Assembly: GCF_000328525.1 (NCBI RefSeq) | Contig: NC_019964.1 | Span: 1,984,001-2,048,000 of the forward strand | Reading direction: 5' to 3' | Source of the DNA: Halovivax ruber XH-70 | Lineage (GTDB): Archaea; Halobacteriota; Halobacteria; Halobacteriales; Natrialbaceae | DNA length: 64,000 bases | In this document: piece by piece, positions 27,238-35,592 of the stretch | How positions within the stretch are numbered: the first letter of the stretch is position 1 | How the letters are laid out: every line of letters begins with the position of its first letter | Position numbers and translations under genes: made by a program | Notes under the pieces: generated by a model | What the model saw: only the letters and a program-made list of their open reading frames with translations | Told to the model about the DNA's origin: nothing | The model's database searches: none

Positions 27238-27585
27238 ATGCAAACCGAAATCACCCGTAATTCCGAGACGAGCGAGCTTTCGTACGACGAGTCGAACGAC
27301 CGCTTCGAGGTCGACTACGATCCGGACGGCAGCGCGACACTGCTCTCGACGATCGTCCACGGCCTGACTGCGGTCGTCGACGTCGACGTCTCGCAAGGCG
27401 AGTTCTCGCTCTACGATAGCGTCGATCCCGACGCGTTAGAGCGCATCTTCAGTCCGAAAGCCGACGGCGAGGAGCGAACGGGCGGCCACGTCGCGTTCAC
27501 CGCCCTCGAGTGTGAGGTCTACGTCTACGCAAACGGCGAGATCTACATTTACCCACCGCCGCAGGTCGAGCGGCCGACCAACTAA
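27238..27585 (+). CDS. HalOD1 domain protein
   Basis: The product is 115 residues and consists mainly of the halobacterial output domain 1, a haloarchaea-specific module often attached to response regulators or found alone. Motifs: LSTIVHGLTAVVDVD near residue 40 and YDSVDPDALERIF near 60, then the strand pair ECEVYVYANGEIYIYP. There is no receiver domain, so its input is unknown. A related gene lies at 34389-34688. Confidence 0.85.
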   Translation: MQTEITRNSETSELSYDESNDRFEVDYDPDGSATLLSTIVHGLTAVVDVDVSQGEFSLYDSVDPDALERIFSPKADGEERTGGHVAFTALECEVYVYANGEIYIYPPPQVERPTN

Positions 27586-27693
27586 TTCGGACCAGTTCAG
27601 CTCACGCCTGTTCTCCGTTTCACCAGGAGTCTCTGGGCTGCTCGCACGATGCCGACCCACGGTTTTAGGTCCGGTCGAGCAGTAGCCGCCGGT

Positions 27694-28008
27694 ATGACAG
27701 TCATCGGATTCCTCAGCACCGCACCGGCGACCGACGAGAGCATGGCCGCGGACGTCGCGGGTGCGATCGAAGCGCTCGACGAGACGGGACTGACCTACGA
27801 GACGGGACCGATGGGGACGACGATCGAGGCCGAGTCGATGGGCGAGTTGCTCGACGCTGTCGAAGCAGCACACGAATCGATCGATGCGGATCGAGTGAGT
27901 ACGTTCCTCAAGGTCGACGACAAACGGACGAGCGACGAGCCGGCGAGCGAGAAGGTCGCGGCCGTCGAAGAACACCTCGGCCGCGATGCCAAGCGCCGTA
28001 GCGAGTGA
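27694..28008 (+). CDS. MTH1187-family thiamine-binding protein
   Basis: The product is 104 residues from the ATG at 27694; a 15-residue upstream extension in the open frame is not conserved. It matches the small ferredoxin-like thiamine-binding family (MTVIGFLSTAPATDESMA, TGLTYETGPMGTTIEAESM, SIDADRVSTFLKVDDKR). Family members bind thiamine or HMP-type ligands as oligomers; the physiological role is uncertain. TTTTAGG about 28 nt upstream is a plausible TATA element for a leaderless message. Confidence 0.85.
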   Translation: MTVIGFLSTAPATDESMAADVAGAIEALDETGLTYETGPMGTTIEAESMGELLDAVEAAHESIDADRVSTFLKVDDKRTSDEPASEKVAAVEEHLGRDAKRRSE

Positions 28009-28128
28009 GCGATTAGACGGGTGCACACGTGCCGGTCGCCGACGGCCAATTACTCGATCGACGCCAGAGGGGCCGACACAGCATACCGGAAGCGGTACAG
28101 CTATCCGAGTATCGAGCAAACGGTGTGT

Positions 28129-28338
28129 ATGGTTCAAACGACGCTCTCAGTCGACGGCATGTCCTGTGGCGGGTGTGAACAGAACGTCGTATCGGCTCTC
28201 ACGGAGCTCGACGGCGTCTCGGACGCGAGCGCCGATCACGAAACAGGTGACGTCTCCGTCGAACACGAGTCTCCCGCCGTGGACGAAGCAACGATCAGCG
28301 CGACGATCGAAGACGCCGGATACGACGTCGCGAACTGA
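28129..28338 (+). CDS. Copper chaperone (HMA domain)
   Basis: A 69-residue single heavy-metal-associated domain (ferredoxin-like fold), with metal site MSCGGCEQNV near the N-terminus (GMxCxxC form) and the conserved YDV end. It would carry Cu(I) to a P-type ATPase, none of which is in the window. The ATG at 28129 gives the family-standard start VQTTLSVDGMSC; the longer open frame adds unrelated sequence. Confidence 0.92.
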   Translation: MVQTTLSVDGMSCGGCEQNVVSALTELDGVSDASADHETGDVSVEHESPAVDEATISATIEDAGYDVAN

Positions 28339-28460
28339 CGAGGCGACGGCGTTCTCATCGAGAGATCGACGCTTGGTAGCGGCAGTAACGAGTCCGACTG
28401 ATGGCGATTGCAGGAACCGTTCGGCGAAGTTGCTCGTGCGAAACCAGTCCGAGACAGTCA

Positions 28461-29753
28461 CTACTCGTCCGCAGTGGTCGCTGCCTGCTCCGGGCCGGTT
28501 CCCAGGAACCGATCCACGCCCACGGAGAGACCGACCGAGAGGGCGACCCCAATCACCGCGAAGGTGGCCATCGTCACGAGGAACGCCGGCGTCGAAATGT
28601 CGAGGACGTAGCCCCCGATGGCGATCGAGGCCGCACCGAATCCGAACTCACCGAGGTAGGTATATCCGTAGGAGAGGCCACGCGATTCGGGTGGCGTGTA
28701 GACCGCGACGGCCTCCTGGTAGAACGGCTGGATTGCAAAGAGGAAGAAGCCGAAGAGCGCGCTGAGCCCGACGACGGCAACCAGTCCGGCCGTCCCGCCG
28801 GCTTCGATCGAGAGGATCGGCACGAACGAGAGGGCGAGAACCGCCAGGACGGCGAAGAACGCCAGCAGGCCCGTCGCCGGCCGGATCCGATCGGTCAGCC
28901 GACCGCCGACGTACTGCCCGACGATGCCGACGACGAGCAGGCCGACGTAGATGTAGTGACCCGGTTCGAAGCCCTCGAGCGACGGCCCCGGAGCGACGCC
29001 GGCCAGCACGGACGAGCCGTGCAAGATCTCGGGCAGGAACGTCAACATCCCGCGGTAGAACAGCCCCTCGAAGGTGACGATGACGAAGACGAGCGCGAAA
29101 GCACTCGCGAAGAGGACCCGGCTGTTGCCGACGAGGTCCGAGAGCGAAAGTGCCTCGTCGGCTCCGGCGTCGACGTCCGGGTCGACCGCGGCGGTCGGAT
29201 CGAAGTCCGCGCGGAGGCCGTACAGTGCTGCGAGCGCACCGGGTATCGCGAGGATCAGCGCCGCGGCCTGCCAGGTCAGGCCCAGAAACATGAGCGTCGC
29301 GGCGACGAACGGGCCGAGGGCGATCCCCGCGTTGCCGGCCATGCCGTGCCAGGCGAAGACGCGGCCCCGTTGCTCGACACCCGTGCTGATCAGCGAGAGT
29401 CCGGCCGGGTGATAGATGCTCGCCGCGGCGCCCCAGCACACGAGGCCGATCGCCACCCCGGCGAGCGAGCCGCTAAGGCCAAGGATAACGAACGATGCGC
29501 TCATTCCGGCCAGACACGCGACGACGAGGGTTTTGGCGCCGAATCGATCGGCGAGGATCCCGGCCGGAAGCGCGCCGAGGCCGAACGGCGCGTATCCCAG
29601 CGCGACGACGAGGCCGGCGAGCAGGGTCGACACCTCGAACTCGGCGAGCCAGACGACCAGAAAGATCGGGATCGAGGTCTCGAACCAGTGGACGAGCCCG
29701 TGGCCTGTCATCGCGAAGCCGGCGATCGCCCGATCGTTTCCGGAGAGGCCCAT
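28461..29753 (-). CDS. MFS transporter
   Basis: Major facilitator superfamily permease of 430 residues with 12 predicted membrane helices in two halves. The loop 2-3 signature LADRFGAKT appears near residue 68, and a related one, GGRLTDRIRP, in the second half. An acidic cytoplasmic loop (about residues 190-210) joins the halves. Substrate cannot be deduced; helices contain no charged pairs that point to a specific class. It is transcribed alone. Confidence 0.88.
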   Translation of the reverse strand: MGLSGNDRAIAGFAMTGHGLVHWFETSIPIFLVVWLAEFEVSTLLAGLVVALGYAPFGLGALPAGILADRFGAKTLVVACLAGMSASFVILGLSGSLAGVAIGLVCWGAAASIYHPAGLSLISTGVEQRGRVFAWHGMAGNAGIALGPFVAATLMFLGLTWQAAALILAIPGALAALYGLRADFDPTAAVDPDVDAGADEALSLSDLVGNSRVLFASAFALVFVIVTFEGLFYRGMLTFLPEILHGSSVLAGVAPGPSLEGFEPGHYIYVGLLVVGIVGQYVGGRLTDRIRPATGLLAFFAVLAVLALSFVPILSIEAGGTAGLVAVVGLSALFGFFLFAIQPFYQEAVAVYTPPESRGLSYGYTYLGEFGFGAASIAIGGYVLDISTPAFLVTMATFAVIGVALSVGLSVGVDRFLGTGPEQAATTADE

Positions 29754-29846
29754 TGTGATCTCGCCTAGAGGGGATCGATGTGGCTACTTATCGGCTTGGA
29801 AAGGGGCTGGAGCTACCGTCAAGGAGGATAGTTCCCACGGACTCGA

Positions 29847-30620
29847 TCAAGCGACGTCCAGCGCGTTCCGGTCGACGCCTGCCAGCGTCTCGAGTGCGTC
29901 AGCCTCCAGGAGGTGGCACTCGCCGGGAACGACCAGCAGATGGAGCGGGTCGCCGAAGTCACGCTCGGCGAGCTCGGAGAGCGGCCCACCATCCACCAGC
30001 GGATCGGGTGAGCCAGCCCGGGCGACGACGATGCCCACGAGGTCCGGGTACGCCTCGGCGAGGAGGGTTGCCGCGGTATCTGCGCGCATGTACTCATCCT
30101 CAGCGGCCTTGATGTCGAGGAAAATCAGCGTGTGCAGGCCTCGATCGCGGTTCTCGTCGATCGTGTTCGTCACACTCGCCGGGAGCCCGTCCGCGCCGTG
30201 GGCCCAGGGGAACGGAAGCGTCGTCGAGGGACCGAACCGGTAGTTCTGCAGGCCAGTGAGTCCGCTCGCTGCGGTCTGGGCGGTCACGCCGTGGACGATT
30301 CGCGTCTCGATACCGCGTTCTTCGGCCCGCAGACGGAGGTCGACGTGCGTCGTCGAGATCATCGTATCGCCGGCAGTGAGAAAGACGGCGTCGCCGGACG
30401 CGGCCGCGTCGAGGATAGGGTCTGGATCCTGCTCCACGCCCGCACGATCGCGCACCTCGATCTCGACGCCGTGATGATCGGCGAGCGCCTCGACGGTCGT
30501 CCCGATCAGTTCGCTCGTGTACCACTCTGCGAAGACCCGGTCGGCGTCGTGGATCGCCTCGCGACCCTCGACGGTAATCGAACGCTCGTCGTAGAGGCCG
30601 AGGCCGACGAATGTGAGCAT
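29847..30620 (-). CDS. dphB: Diphthine synthase (DphB)
   Basis: AdoMet-dependent methyltransferase that converts the modified histidine of elongation factor 2 to diphthine in diphthamide synthesis. The 257 residues match the tetrapyrrole-methylase-fold family: MLTFVGLGLYDERSIT at the start, VFLTAGDTMISTTHVDLRL near residue 95, GLTGLQNYRFGPSTT near 130, and the late ARAGSPDPLV. Length is normal. DUF dph2-type partners are not in the window. Confidence 0.95.
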   Translation of the reverse strand: MLTFVGLGLYDERSITVEGREAIHDADRVFAEWYTSELIGTTVEALADHHGVEIEVRDRAGVEQDPDPILDAAASGDAVFLTAGDTMISTTHVDLRLRAEERGIETRIVHGVTAQTAASGLTGLQNYRFGPSTTLPFPWAHGADGLPASVTNTIDENRDRGLHTLIFLDIKAAEDEYMRADTAATLLAEAYPDLVGIVVARAGSPDPLVDGGPLSELAERDFGDPLHLLVVPGECHLLEADALETLAGVDRNALDVA

Positions 30621-30717
30621 ACCCGATCGTGGCCGCGGATCGTCTTAGGCGAACGGATCCATCGCCGCGGACCCGCGGCGGTTCGACGCCGACACCCGAC
30701 CCCTCCACCCGACCGTC

Positions 30718-31113
30718 TCAGTTCTCGCAGATCGCCTCGAATTCGACCTCCACGAGGTGCTCGGGGTTGATCAGCCGCTCGACCTGAACCATCGTCGTCG
30801 CCGGGCGAACGTCGTCGAAAAACTCGGCGTGTGCAGCCCCGATCTCGGGCCAGTCGTCGATGTCGGTCACGAACAGGCGCGTTCGAACGACGTCGGCCGC
30901 CGACGCACCGGCCGCTTCGAGGGCCTCGATCCCCAGTTCGAGCGCGTACCGCGCCTGTTCGCGCGGCGCACCGACGCCAACGACCGCACCGTTCTCGTCG
31001 GTCGCGGTGGTTCCCGAGACGTGGACGGTGTCCCCGACGCGGACGGCCCGCGAGTAACCCACGGCGTCTTCCCACTCAGTGCCGCTCGCAACCTGACGGC
31101 GTTCCCGCGACAT
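30718..31113 (-). CDS. RidA family enamine/imine deaminase
   Basis: RidA (YjgF/YER057c/UK114) proteins hydrolyse reactive enamine and imine intermediates. The 131-residue frame from ATG 31113 has the subgroup pattern GYSRAVRVGDTVHVSGTTAT, an ALELGIEALEAAGASAADVV helix, and the C-terminal VEVEFEAIC. The catalytic Arg of canonical RidA lies in the RTRLFVTD segment here (R near 86). An upstream ATG at 31200 would add 29 poorly conserved residues. Confidence 0.87.
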   Translation of the reverse strand: MSRERRQVASGTEWEDAVGYSRAVRVGDTVHVSGTTATDENGAVVGVGAPREQARYALELGIEALEAAGASAADVVRTRLFVTDIDDWPEIGAAHAEFFDDVRPATTMVQVERLINPEHLVEVEFEAICEN

Positions 31114-31227
31114 GCGAGTGAACTGGTCGGAGGCGACAGAATAGCTATCGATATCGACCCGCCCGGCGATCGGATCGTTCCGTTCACTGGAGTCGGACAA
31201 ATACGGACTGCGATCGAACGACCCGAC

Positions 31228-31581
31228 CTACGCCGATACCATGTCGCGACAGGCGTCCGCGCAGGTTCGCAGTTTGTCTGCACAGACTTGGCAGTGTTCG
31301 TGGTCGTGTTGCTCGCACTCGTCCGCACACTCCTCGGCGGCATCGATGACGAGCTCCGAGAGGTCGATGCTGTACCCGGAGTTTCGCGACATGAACCGTG
31401 CGTTCATCGACGTCAGGTCGGCCACGTCTCGACAGAGTCGGATGCAGTTGGCCATCTCCTCACCCATCCCGATACACTCGTCGGCGCACCACTCACAGGC
31501 CTGGGAGGCTTCCGAACAACTGTCGATACACCGCTCCATTCGCTGGTCGTCGGCGACGTGTTTGATCTCTTGTAACGCCAT
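31228..31581 (-). CDS. Cys-rich four-helix bundle, copper-storage-like (DUF326)
   Basis: The 117-residue protein carries more than a dozen cysteines on helices in CxxxC and CxxC spacing (MERCIDSCSEASQACEWCAD, NCIRLCRD, CADECEQ, HCQVCADKLRTCADACRD), the pattern of the DUF326/Csp copper-storage bundle in which thiolates line the core and bind Cu(I). No signal peptide, so it is cytosolic. Together with the HMA chaperone at 28129 it suggests local copper handling. Confidence 0.85.
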   Translation of the reverse strand: MALQEIKHVADDQRMERCIDSCSEASQACEWCADECIGMGEEMANCIRLCRDVADLTSMNARFMSRNSGYSIDLSELVIDAAEECADECEQHDHEHCQVCADKLRTCADACRDMVSA

Positions 31582-31736
31582 CGCCGCTCACTCCACCAGC
31601 GGGCACCCTAATAGGACCCGTAGCGTATGCAACGGGCCGGGCCGACGTGTCGCAGTCAGATCCCTCTTCACACAGCTGAAGCCGCCGTCGTGACTCGCCC
31701 GACCGGCTCGAATCAGGAAATTCACAACGACGCCAC

Positions 31737-32102
31737 TCATTCGTGACCTTCGATCGGAACCGGTTCTGACGGTTCCGCGATGCACTCGAGATCGGGCGGC
31801 GACAACGAGATGTCGACCGCCTCCACGGCCTCCGCCAAATGATCGGCGCTGGAGACGCCGACGATCGGTGCCGTGACCGGGTCTTGATGGAGGTGCCAGG
31901 CAATCGTGAGTTGCGCCATCGAGACGAACCGTTCGCGACCGAATCGTTCGCTCGCTTGCAGCGCCTCGGCGAACTGGTTGTCCACATCGCCGGACGTCGT
32001 GTGTGGGTACGCGTGCGTGAGTACCAAAACTGTCGACCCTCCGGAACGCGTCGCCGCCGAAATCACGACAAAGTCCCGTACCACCTCGGTTCGGCAGAAC
32101 AC
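31737..32102 (-). pseudogene. Aldo/keto reductase, C-terminal remnant
   Basis: Only the C-terminal fifth of an aldo/keto reductase is left: the region 31737-31991 reads FVSMAQLTIAWHLH, VTAPIVGVSSADHLAEAVEA and a final ISLSPPDLECI, all typical of the family. Upstream in this frame the sequence loses resemblance, and the barrel with the catalytic Asp, Tyr, Lys and His is missing. I see no matching N-terminal part in the other frames nearby, so this is a truncated relic. Confidence 0.65.
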
Positions 32103-32135
32103 ACGCCGAACAGGTTCCGCACCGCGCTGAAGCCC

Positions 32136-32582
32136 TCAAAAGCCGATGTGCGAGGTCGACGACGGCAGGTCGTCCTCGTCGTCCACGTCGTCAGCGGGTG
32201 ACGTCGTCGCCTCGTCGATGCCGCCCTCGTTCGCGAACGTCACGCTAGAATCGGACAGGTAGACGTCACCGTCCTCGACGGTCGTCTCGATCGGGACGAG
32301 TCGGGTCCCCGCCGCGTCGCCGTTGTCGCAGTCGCCAGCACACGAATCGAACGTCGAGCCGTGACGCGGACAGATGATCTCGCCGTCGCGCATCGCCGCG
32401 CCGCGGCCCACGTCGAGTCGCTGGGCTTCGTGGGTACAGCGGTTGATCCAACCCTCGACCCGGTCGTCACAGGGCACCAGGATGACCTCGTCGAGTTCGC
32501 CGTAGGCGTCGCGGACGGTGAACAGCCACGAGCCCGCGTCGTGGACGGTGTCTACGGTCGTGAGGTGTGCGCCGTCGGTCAT
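32136..32582 (-). CDS. Rieske [2Fe-2S] protein
   Basis: Small ferredoxin-type Rieske protein, 148 residues from ATG 32582. The cluster ligands are visible: CTHEAQ (Cys-x-His) near residue 51 and CPRHGSTFD (Cys-x-x-His) about 20 residues later. An acidic, Ser-rich C-terminal tail of 35 residues follows. There is no membrane anchor or oxygenase domain, so it resembles the Rieske electron-transfer component of a two-part dioxygenase or a nitrite reductase small subunit. No partner oxygenase is adjacent. Confidence 0.88.
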   Translation of the reverse strand: MTDGAHLTTVDTVHDAGSWLFTVRDAYGELDEVILVPCDDRVEGWINRCTHEAQRLDVGRGAAMRDGEIICPRHGSTFDSCAGDCDNGDAAGTRLVPIETTVEDGDVYLSDSSVTFANEGGIDEATTSPADDVDDEDDLPSSTSHIGF

Positions 32583-32706
32583 GAGGACCCCTATCCATCG
32601 ACACGACAAAACTCCGGCGGGTCGAGACACGCGGTGAGCCTAAAGAACGCCTGCCGAAGCCTGGCGAAGCGACATCGTTAGGAACGCCCGCCCGCGAGGA
32701 ACGGGC

Positions 32707-33759
32707 ATGGAAGTGCCGTGCGTCCAGGTGCGACGTGAGAACGGCGAGACGACGCGCCAGCGCCTCGCCGACGACGACCTCGTCGCCGACGGGTTCGAGA
32801 TCACCCACGAAGACGGCTGGCTGTACATCCCCGTCACGGACGAGGCGGCGGTACCGGGCGACTTTACAGTCATCGACCGCGAGGCGCCCGAGCGCGAGAC
32901 GCAAACGGCACCAGCGGATCTGCTGGGATTCGAGCCCTCCTACGAACGACTCGGACGGGCGGTCATCGTCGACGAGGACGATGTCGATCGGGCCCACGAG
33001 ATCGCCGACGCCATCGTCGCCTCCGACCTGCCGGTCGACGTCGTGCTGAACAAGGCCTCGAAAGTAAAAGGTGAAACGCGCGTGCGGGACTGGGAGGTGC
33101 TGGCGAGCGAGCGGGCCAACGACAGCGAGCCGACCGACGGCAGCGTGAGCGACGACGAGCGCGCGAGCAGCGACGATGGGCCGAGTACCGAGGTGATCCA
33201 TCGCGAGTACGGCCACGCGTTCGCACTGGACCTCGCCGAGGTGTACTTCTCGCCCCGTCTCGCGACGGAACGCCATCGCGTGGCCGAACAGGTCGCGGCG
33301 GGCGAGCGCGTCTTCGACATGTTCGCCGGCGTGGGCCCGTACGTTATCCCGATGGCCGCCCGCGGCGCCGAGTGCGTCGGCGTCGACGTCAACCCACGTG
33401 CGATCGAGTACCTCCGGGAGAACGCCGCGCGCAACGACGTGGCCGAGCGAGTGACCGCGGTCACCGACGACGTGCGCGACGTCGCCGGCGAGTACGCCGA
33501 CTGGGCCGACCGAATCGTGATGAACCTGCCCCACAGCGCCGACGAGTTCGTCGACAGCGCCGTCGCCGTCGCGGACGACGACTGTACGATCCACTTCTAC
33601 GACATCCAGCACGAGGACGACCCCTTCGGACCCGGCGAGCGCGCGATCCGTGCCGCCGCCGAACCCGACTACGAGGTCACCGTCGAGACCCGACGCGAGG
33701 TCAGATCCTACGCGCCCCACGAGCTCAACGTCTGTCTCGACGTTCGCCTCACCCGGTGA
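32707..33759 (+). CDS. trm5: tRNA (guanine-N1)-methyltransferase Trm5
   Basis: Transfers methyl to N1 of G37 in tRNA, preventing frameshifting. The 350 residues contain the N-terminal recognition domain (about 1-110), an acidic haloarchaeal insertion (about 130-165), and the class I AdoMet fold: EVYFSPRLATER, the AdoMet loop VFDMFAGVGPYVIP near 205, VGVDVNP, and the catalytic-type NLPHSA near 275. The gene precedes tRNA-Thr on the same strand by about 100 nt. Confidence 0.93.
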   Translation: MEVPCVQVRRENGETTRQRLADDDLVADGFEITHEDGWLYIPVTDEAAVPGDFTVIDREAPERETQTAPADLLGFEPSYERLGRAVIVDEDDVDRAHEIADAIVASDLPVDVVLNKASKVKGETRVRDWEVLASERANDSEPTDGSVSDDERASSDDGPSTEVIHREYGHAFALDLAEVYFSPRLATERHRVAEQVAAGERVFDMFAGVGPYVIPMAARGAECVGVDVNPRAIEYLRENAARNDVAERVTAVTDDVRDVAGEYADWADRIVMNLPHSADEFVDSAVAVADDDCTIHFYDIQHEDDPFGPGERAIRAAAEPDYEVTVETRREVRSYAPHELNVCLDVRLTR

Positions 33760-33863
33760 CCGCACCGCGACGATTCGCAATCCTTATGGCTGGCATCGGC
33801 CCTACCATTGAGTGAACGCGGCCCACCCGAGACGCACGACGCGTCGGCGGGCGGACCGCACGC

Positions 33864-33937
33864 GCCGGTGTAGCTCAGACTGGCAGAGCGAATCCTTCGT
33901 AAGGATTAGGTCGAGGGTTCAAATCCCTCCACCGGCT
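33864..33937 (+). tRNA. tRNA-Thr (anticodon CGT)
   Basis: A 74-nt cloverleaf: acceptor GCCGGTG pairs with CACCGGC, discriminator T, no encoded CCA. The anticodon stem AATCC/GGATT encloses TTCGTAA, giving anticodon CGT. T arm GGGTTCAAATCCC. A TATA-like CCTTATGG at about 33780-33787 is farther upstream than for tRNA-Gly. The 3' end is repeated twice downstream. Confidence 0.95.
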
Positions 33938-34174
33938 CTTTCTGCGACGAACGGACGTGAGGAGTGAAAAGTATGACTGGAGGGATTTGAACTACGGAAC
34001 GAGGGAGCGAAGCGACCGAAGTTCAGGTGGTTCACAATCCCTCCACCGGCTCTTTCTGCGACGAACGGACGTGAGGAGTGAAAAGTATGACTGGAGGGAT
34101 TTGAACGAGACGAGTCGCAGCACCGAACGAAGTGAGGTGATCGTCTCGGCGTTGTTCACAATCCCTCCACCGGC
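33922..34174. repeat. Palindromic array built from the tRNA-Thr tail
   Basis: A 71-bp sequence that begins inside the tRNA T arm (33922-33992) is repeated without change at 34036-34106. Two T-arm palindromes result: unit 1 (33977-34050) and unit 2 (34091-34174). Each starts with an inverted tRNA tail (CTGGAGGGATTTGAAC) and ends with a direct tail (GTTCACAATCCCTCCACCGGC) that carries a CA insertion not found in the tRNA. The flank CCGGCTCTTTCTGCGACGAA follows the tRNA and unit 1, and a variant follows unit 2 with a T run. The unit 2 core matches that of the tRNA-Gly array. Short open frames here are artefacts. Confidence 0.87.
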
Positions 34175-34388
34175 TCTTTTTGCGACGAACGTAGCGTGGT
34201 TCTCACTTCGCTTCGAACCCGAATAGTGAACGGCGGAGCCGTGAGCAACATGTCTCAGTCTGCCCTGTCGAGGCACAATCGACGTCGGTGGTGTCCAGCG
34301 TCGGGGAGCCGATGGAGATTCGATCGCGTCGAACGGGAGACCGCCAACGCAGAACCGTGAGGTGGCCGCGCCGGGGACCGATCGCAGA

Positions 34389-34688
34389 TCAGACTCGTTC
34401 GACGGTGATCTCGTCGCCGTCGATCGTAATCGTACAGCCGGTGTACTCGAACGTGAGGAGCGGACTCTCGCGGCTGGGTTTCGAGAAGATCGCGTCGAGC
34501 GCGTCCGGATCGATCGCGTCGTACAGCGGTGGGAGTGGATCGGCCCCAGCGTCCGGAAGGATCGGTCGGTCGAGTGCCGTGGAGACGGCCTCCAAGACGC
34601 CCTCAGTTGGTGTCTCGGCACCGGACCGCTGGTAGGTGAACGAACGCTCGTCGCGGACGGCCGATTCGGAGTCTGTGTCTGCGTACAT
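34389..34688 (-). CDS. HalOD1 domain protein
   Basis: A 99-residue stand-alone halobacterial output domain 1 protein (VLEAVSTALDRPI near residue 32, YDAIDPDALDAIF near 55, then TGCTITIDGDEITVERV). It is a paralogue of the gene at 27238. A TATA-like CTTAAAG on the minus strand near 34750-34756 and a palindrome between it and the gene suggest regulated transcription. The function of lone HalOD1 proteins is unknown. Confidence 0.85.
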   Translation of the reverse strand: MYADTDSESAVRDERSFTYQRSGAETPTEGVLEAVSTALDRPILPDAGADPLPPLYDAIDPDALDAIFSKPSRESPLLTFEYTGCTITIDGDEITVERV

Positions 34689-34735
34689 TGAGAATCTGTT
34701 TCCAGTTAGTCGGACTGGGAGGGTAGGTGGCGTGG

Positions 34736-34747
34736 TTGATCGATCAA
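34736..34747. promoter_or_regulatory. Palindrome next to the HalOD1 TATA element
   Basis: TTGATCGATCAA is a perfect 12-bp palindrome lying 3 bp downstream (in the gene's direction) of the minus-strand TATA-like CTTAAAG at 34750-34756 and about 48 nt before the HalOD1 ATG at 34688. Its position between TATA and start site would let a bound protein block transcription. The binding factor is unknown. Confidence 0.45.
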
Positions 34748-34775
34748 TACTTTAAGTGGCCTCGGCTATTTCACC

Positions 34776-35456
34776 TTACGCGTCCTCGGCAGCACCAATC
34801 GGCGACAGATCGCTCGCGACGGTCTCGGCGAGCAGGTTCGACTCGCCGCGTCTGATGATCGCCGAGAGGGCTTGCTCCGAGATGTCGAAGTTGGCAGCCA
34901 GTGACTCGAGTGTCGTCTGCCGTGGAACGGCGAAGTAGCCGGCTTCGAACGCCGCACGCAACACCTCCCGCTGGCGATCGGTCACGGCAGCCGGTTCGAC
35001 GCTCCGTGACTCGTCCTGATACAGGCCGAGGAGTCTGAATTCGAGATCTCGATCGGCGCACAACCGACGATAGGCCGTCAACGACTCCCTGTCGGGAACG
35101 CGAACGCGATACCGAACTGACTCTCCCGAGCCGACAATCTCCAGGAACGTCAGCCCCTGGTCGACGGCCTCGGGGTAGGTCATTCCCGCCGCACCCTTGG
35201 GCGTCAGTTCCAGGCGGTAGAGTCGTCGATCCTCCATATTCGCCAGCAGGCACGCTGTCGAGACCGTCGGGTCCGAGCCGATCGCCTCGTGGAAGTCCGC
35301 GAGGTCGGATTCGTCGCCCATCGCCCACGCCGTGAGGATCGGAGTGCCCTCGATCGAGATGAACTCGTCTTCGACCTTGAAGTCGACGGACGGAACGGTC
35401 GTACGCGCCTCCGCGCCGATCGGCGTGTTCAAGGTAAACTCGGCGATGAGACTCAT
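34776..35456 (-). CDS. Bat-type helix-turn-helix transcriptional regulator
   Basis: The 226-residue protein from ATG 35456 has an N-terminal ligand-sensing-like domain (about 1-155) and the bacterioopsin-activator HTH10 domain at the C-terminus (about 160-215; VTDRQREVLRAAFEAGYFAV and LAANFDISEQALSAIIRRGE). Such regulators are abundant in haloarchaea. Minus-strand ATTTTTATCG at 35481-35490 is a strong TATA element 25-30 nt before the ATG, so the message is probably leaderless. Targets unknown; neighbouring bio operon and HalOD1 gene are candidates only by position. Confidence 0.9.
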   Translation of the reverse strand: MSLIAEFTLNTPIGAEARTTVPSVDFKVEDEFISIEGTPILTAWAMGDESDLADFHEAIGSDPTVSTACLLANMEDRRLYRLELTPKGAAGMTYPEAVDQGLTFLEIVGSGESVRYRVRVPDRESLTAYRRLCADRDLEFRLLGLYQDESRSVEPAAVTDRQREVLRAAFEAGYFAVPRQTTLESLAANFDISEQALSAIIRRGESNLLAETVASDLSPIGAAEDA

Positions 35457-35592
35457 CGGTGCGACGCCTACCACACCATCCGATAAAAATTGACTGGTGG
35501 GTGCAAGGATCGGTCGGGACGAGCAGGTCACAGCGTCTATGGGGAGAGGAGGCAGCGAAGAAGCAATCGGGAGCGTCGAACGCGGGAGCAGG

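Noticed and set aside
12204-34174. CRISPR array as an explanation for the repeat regions
   Set aside because: Repeats are inverted pairs anchored to tRNA tails, with only two units per locus and no equal-length unique spacers or cas genes.
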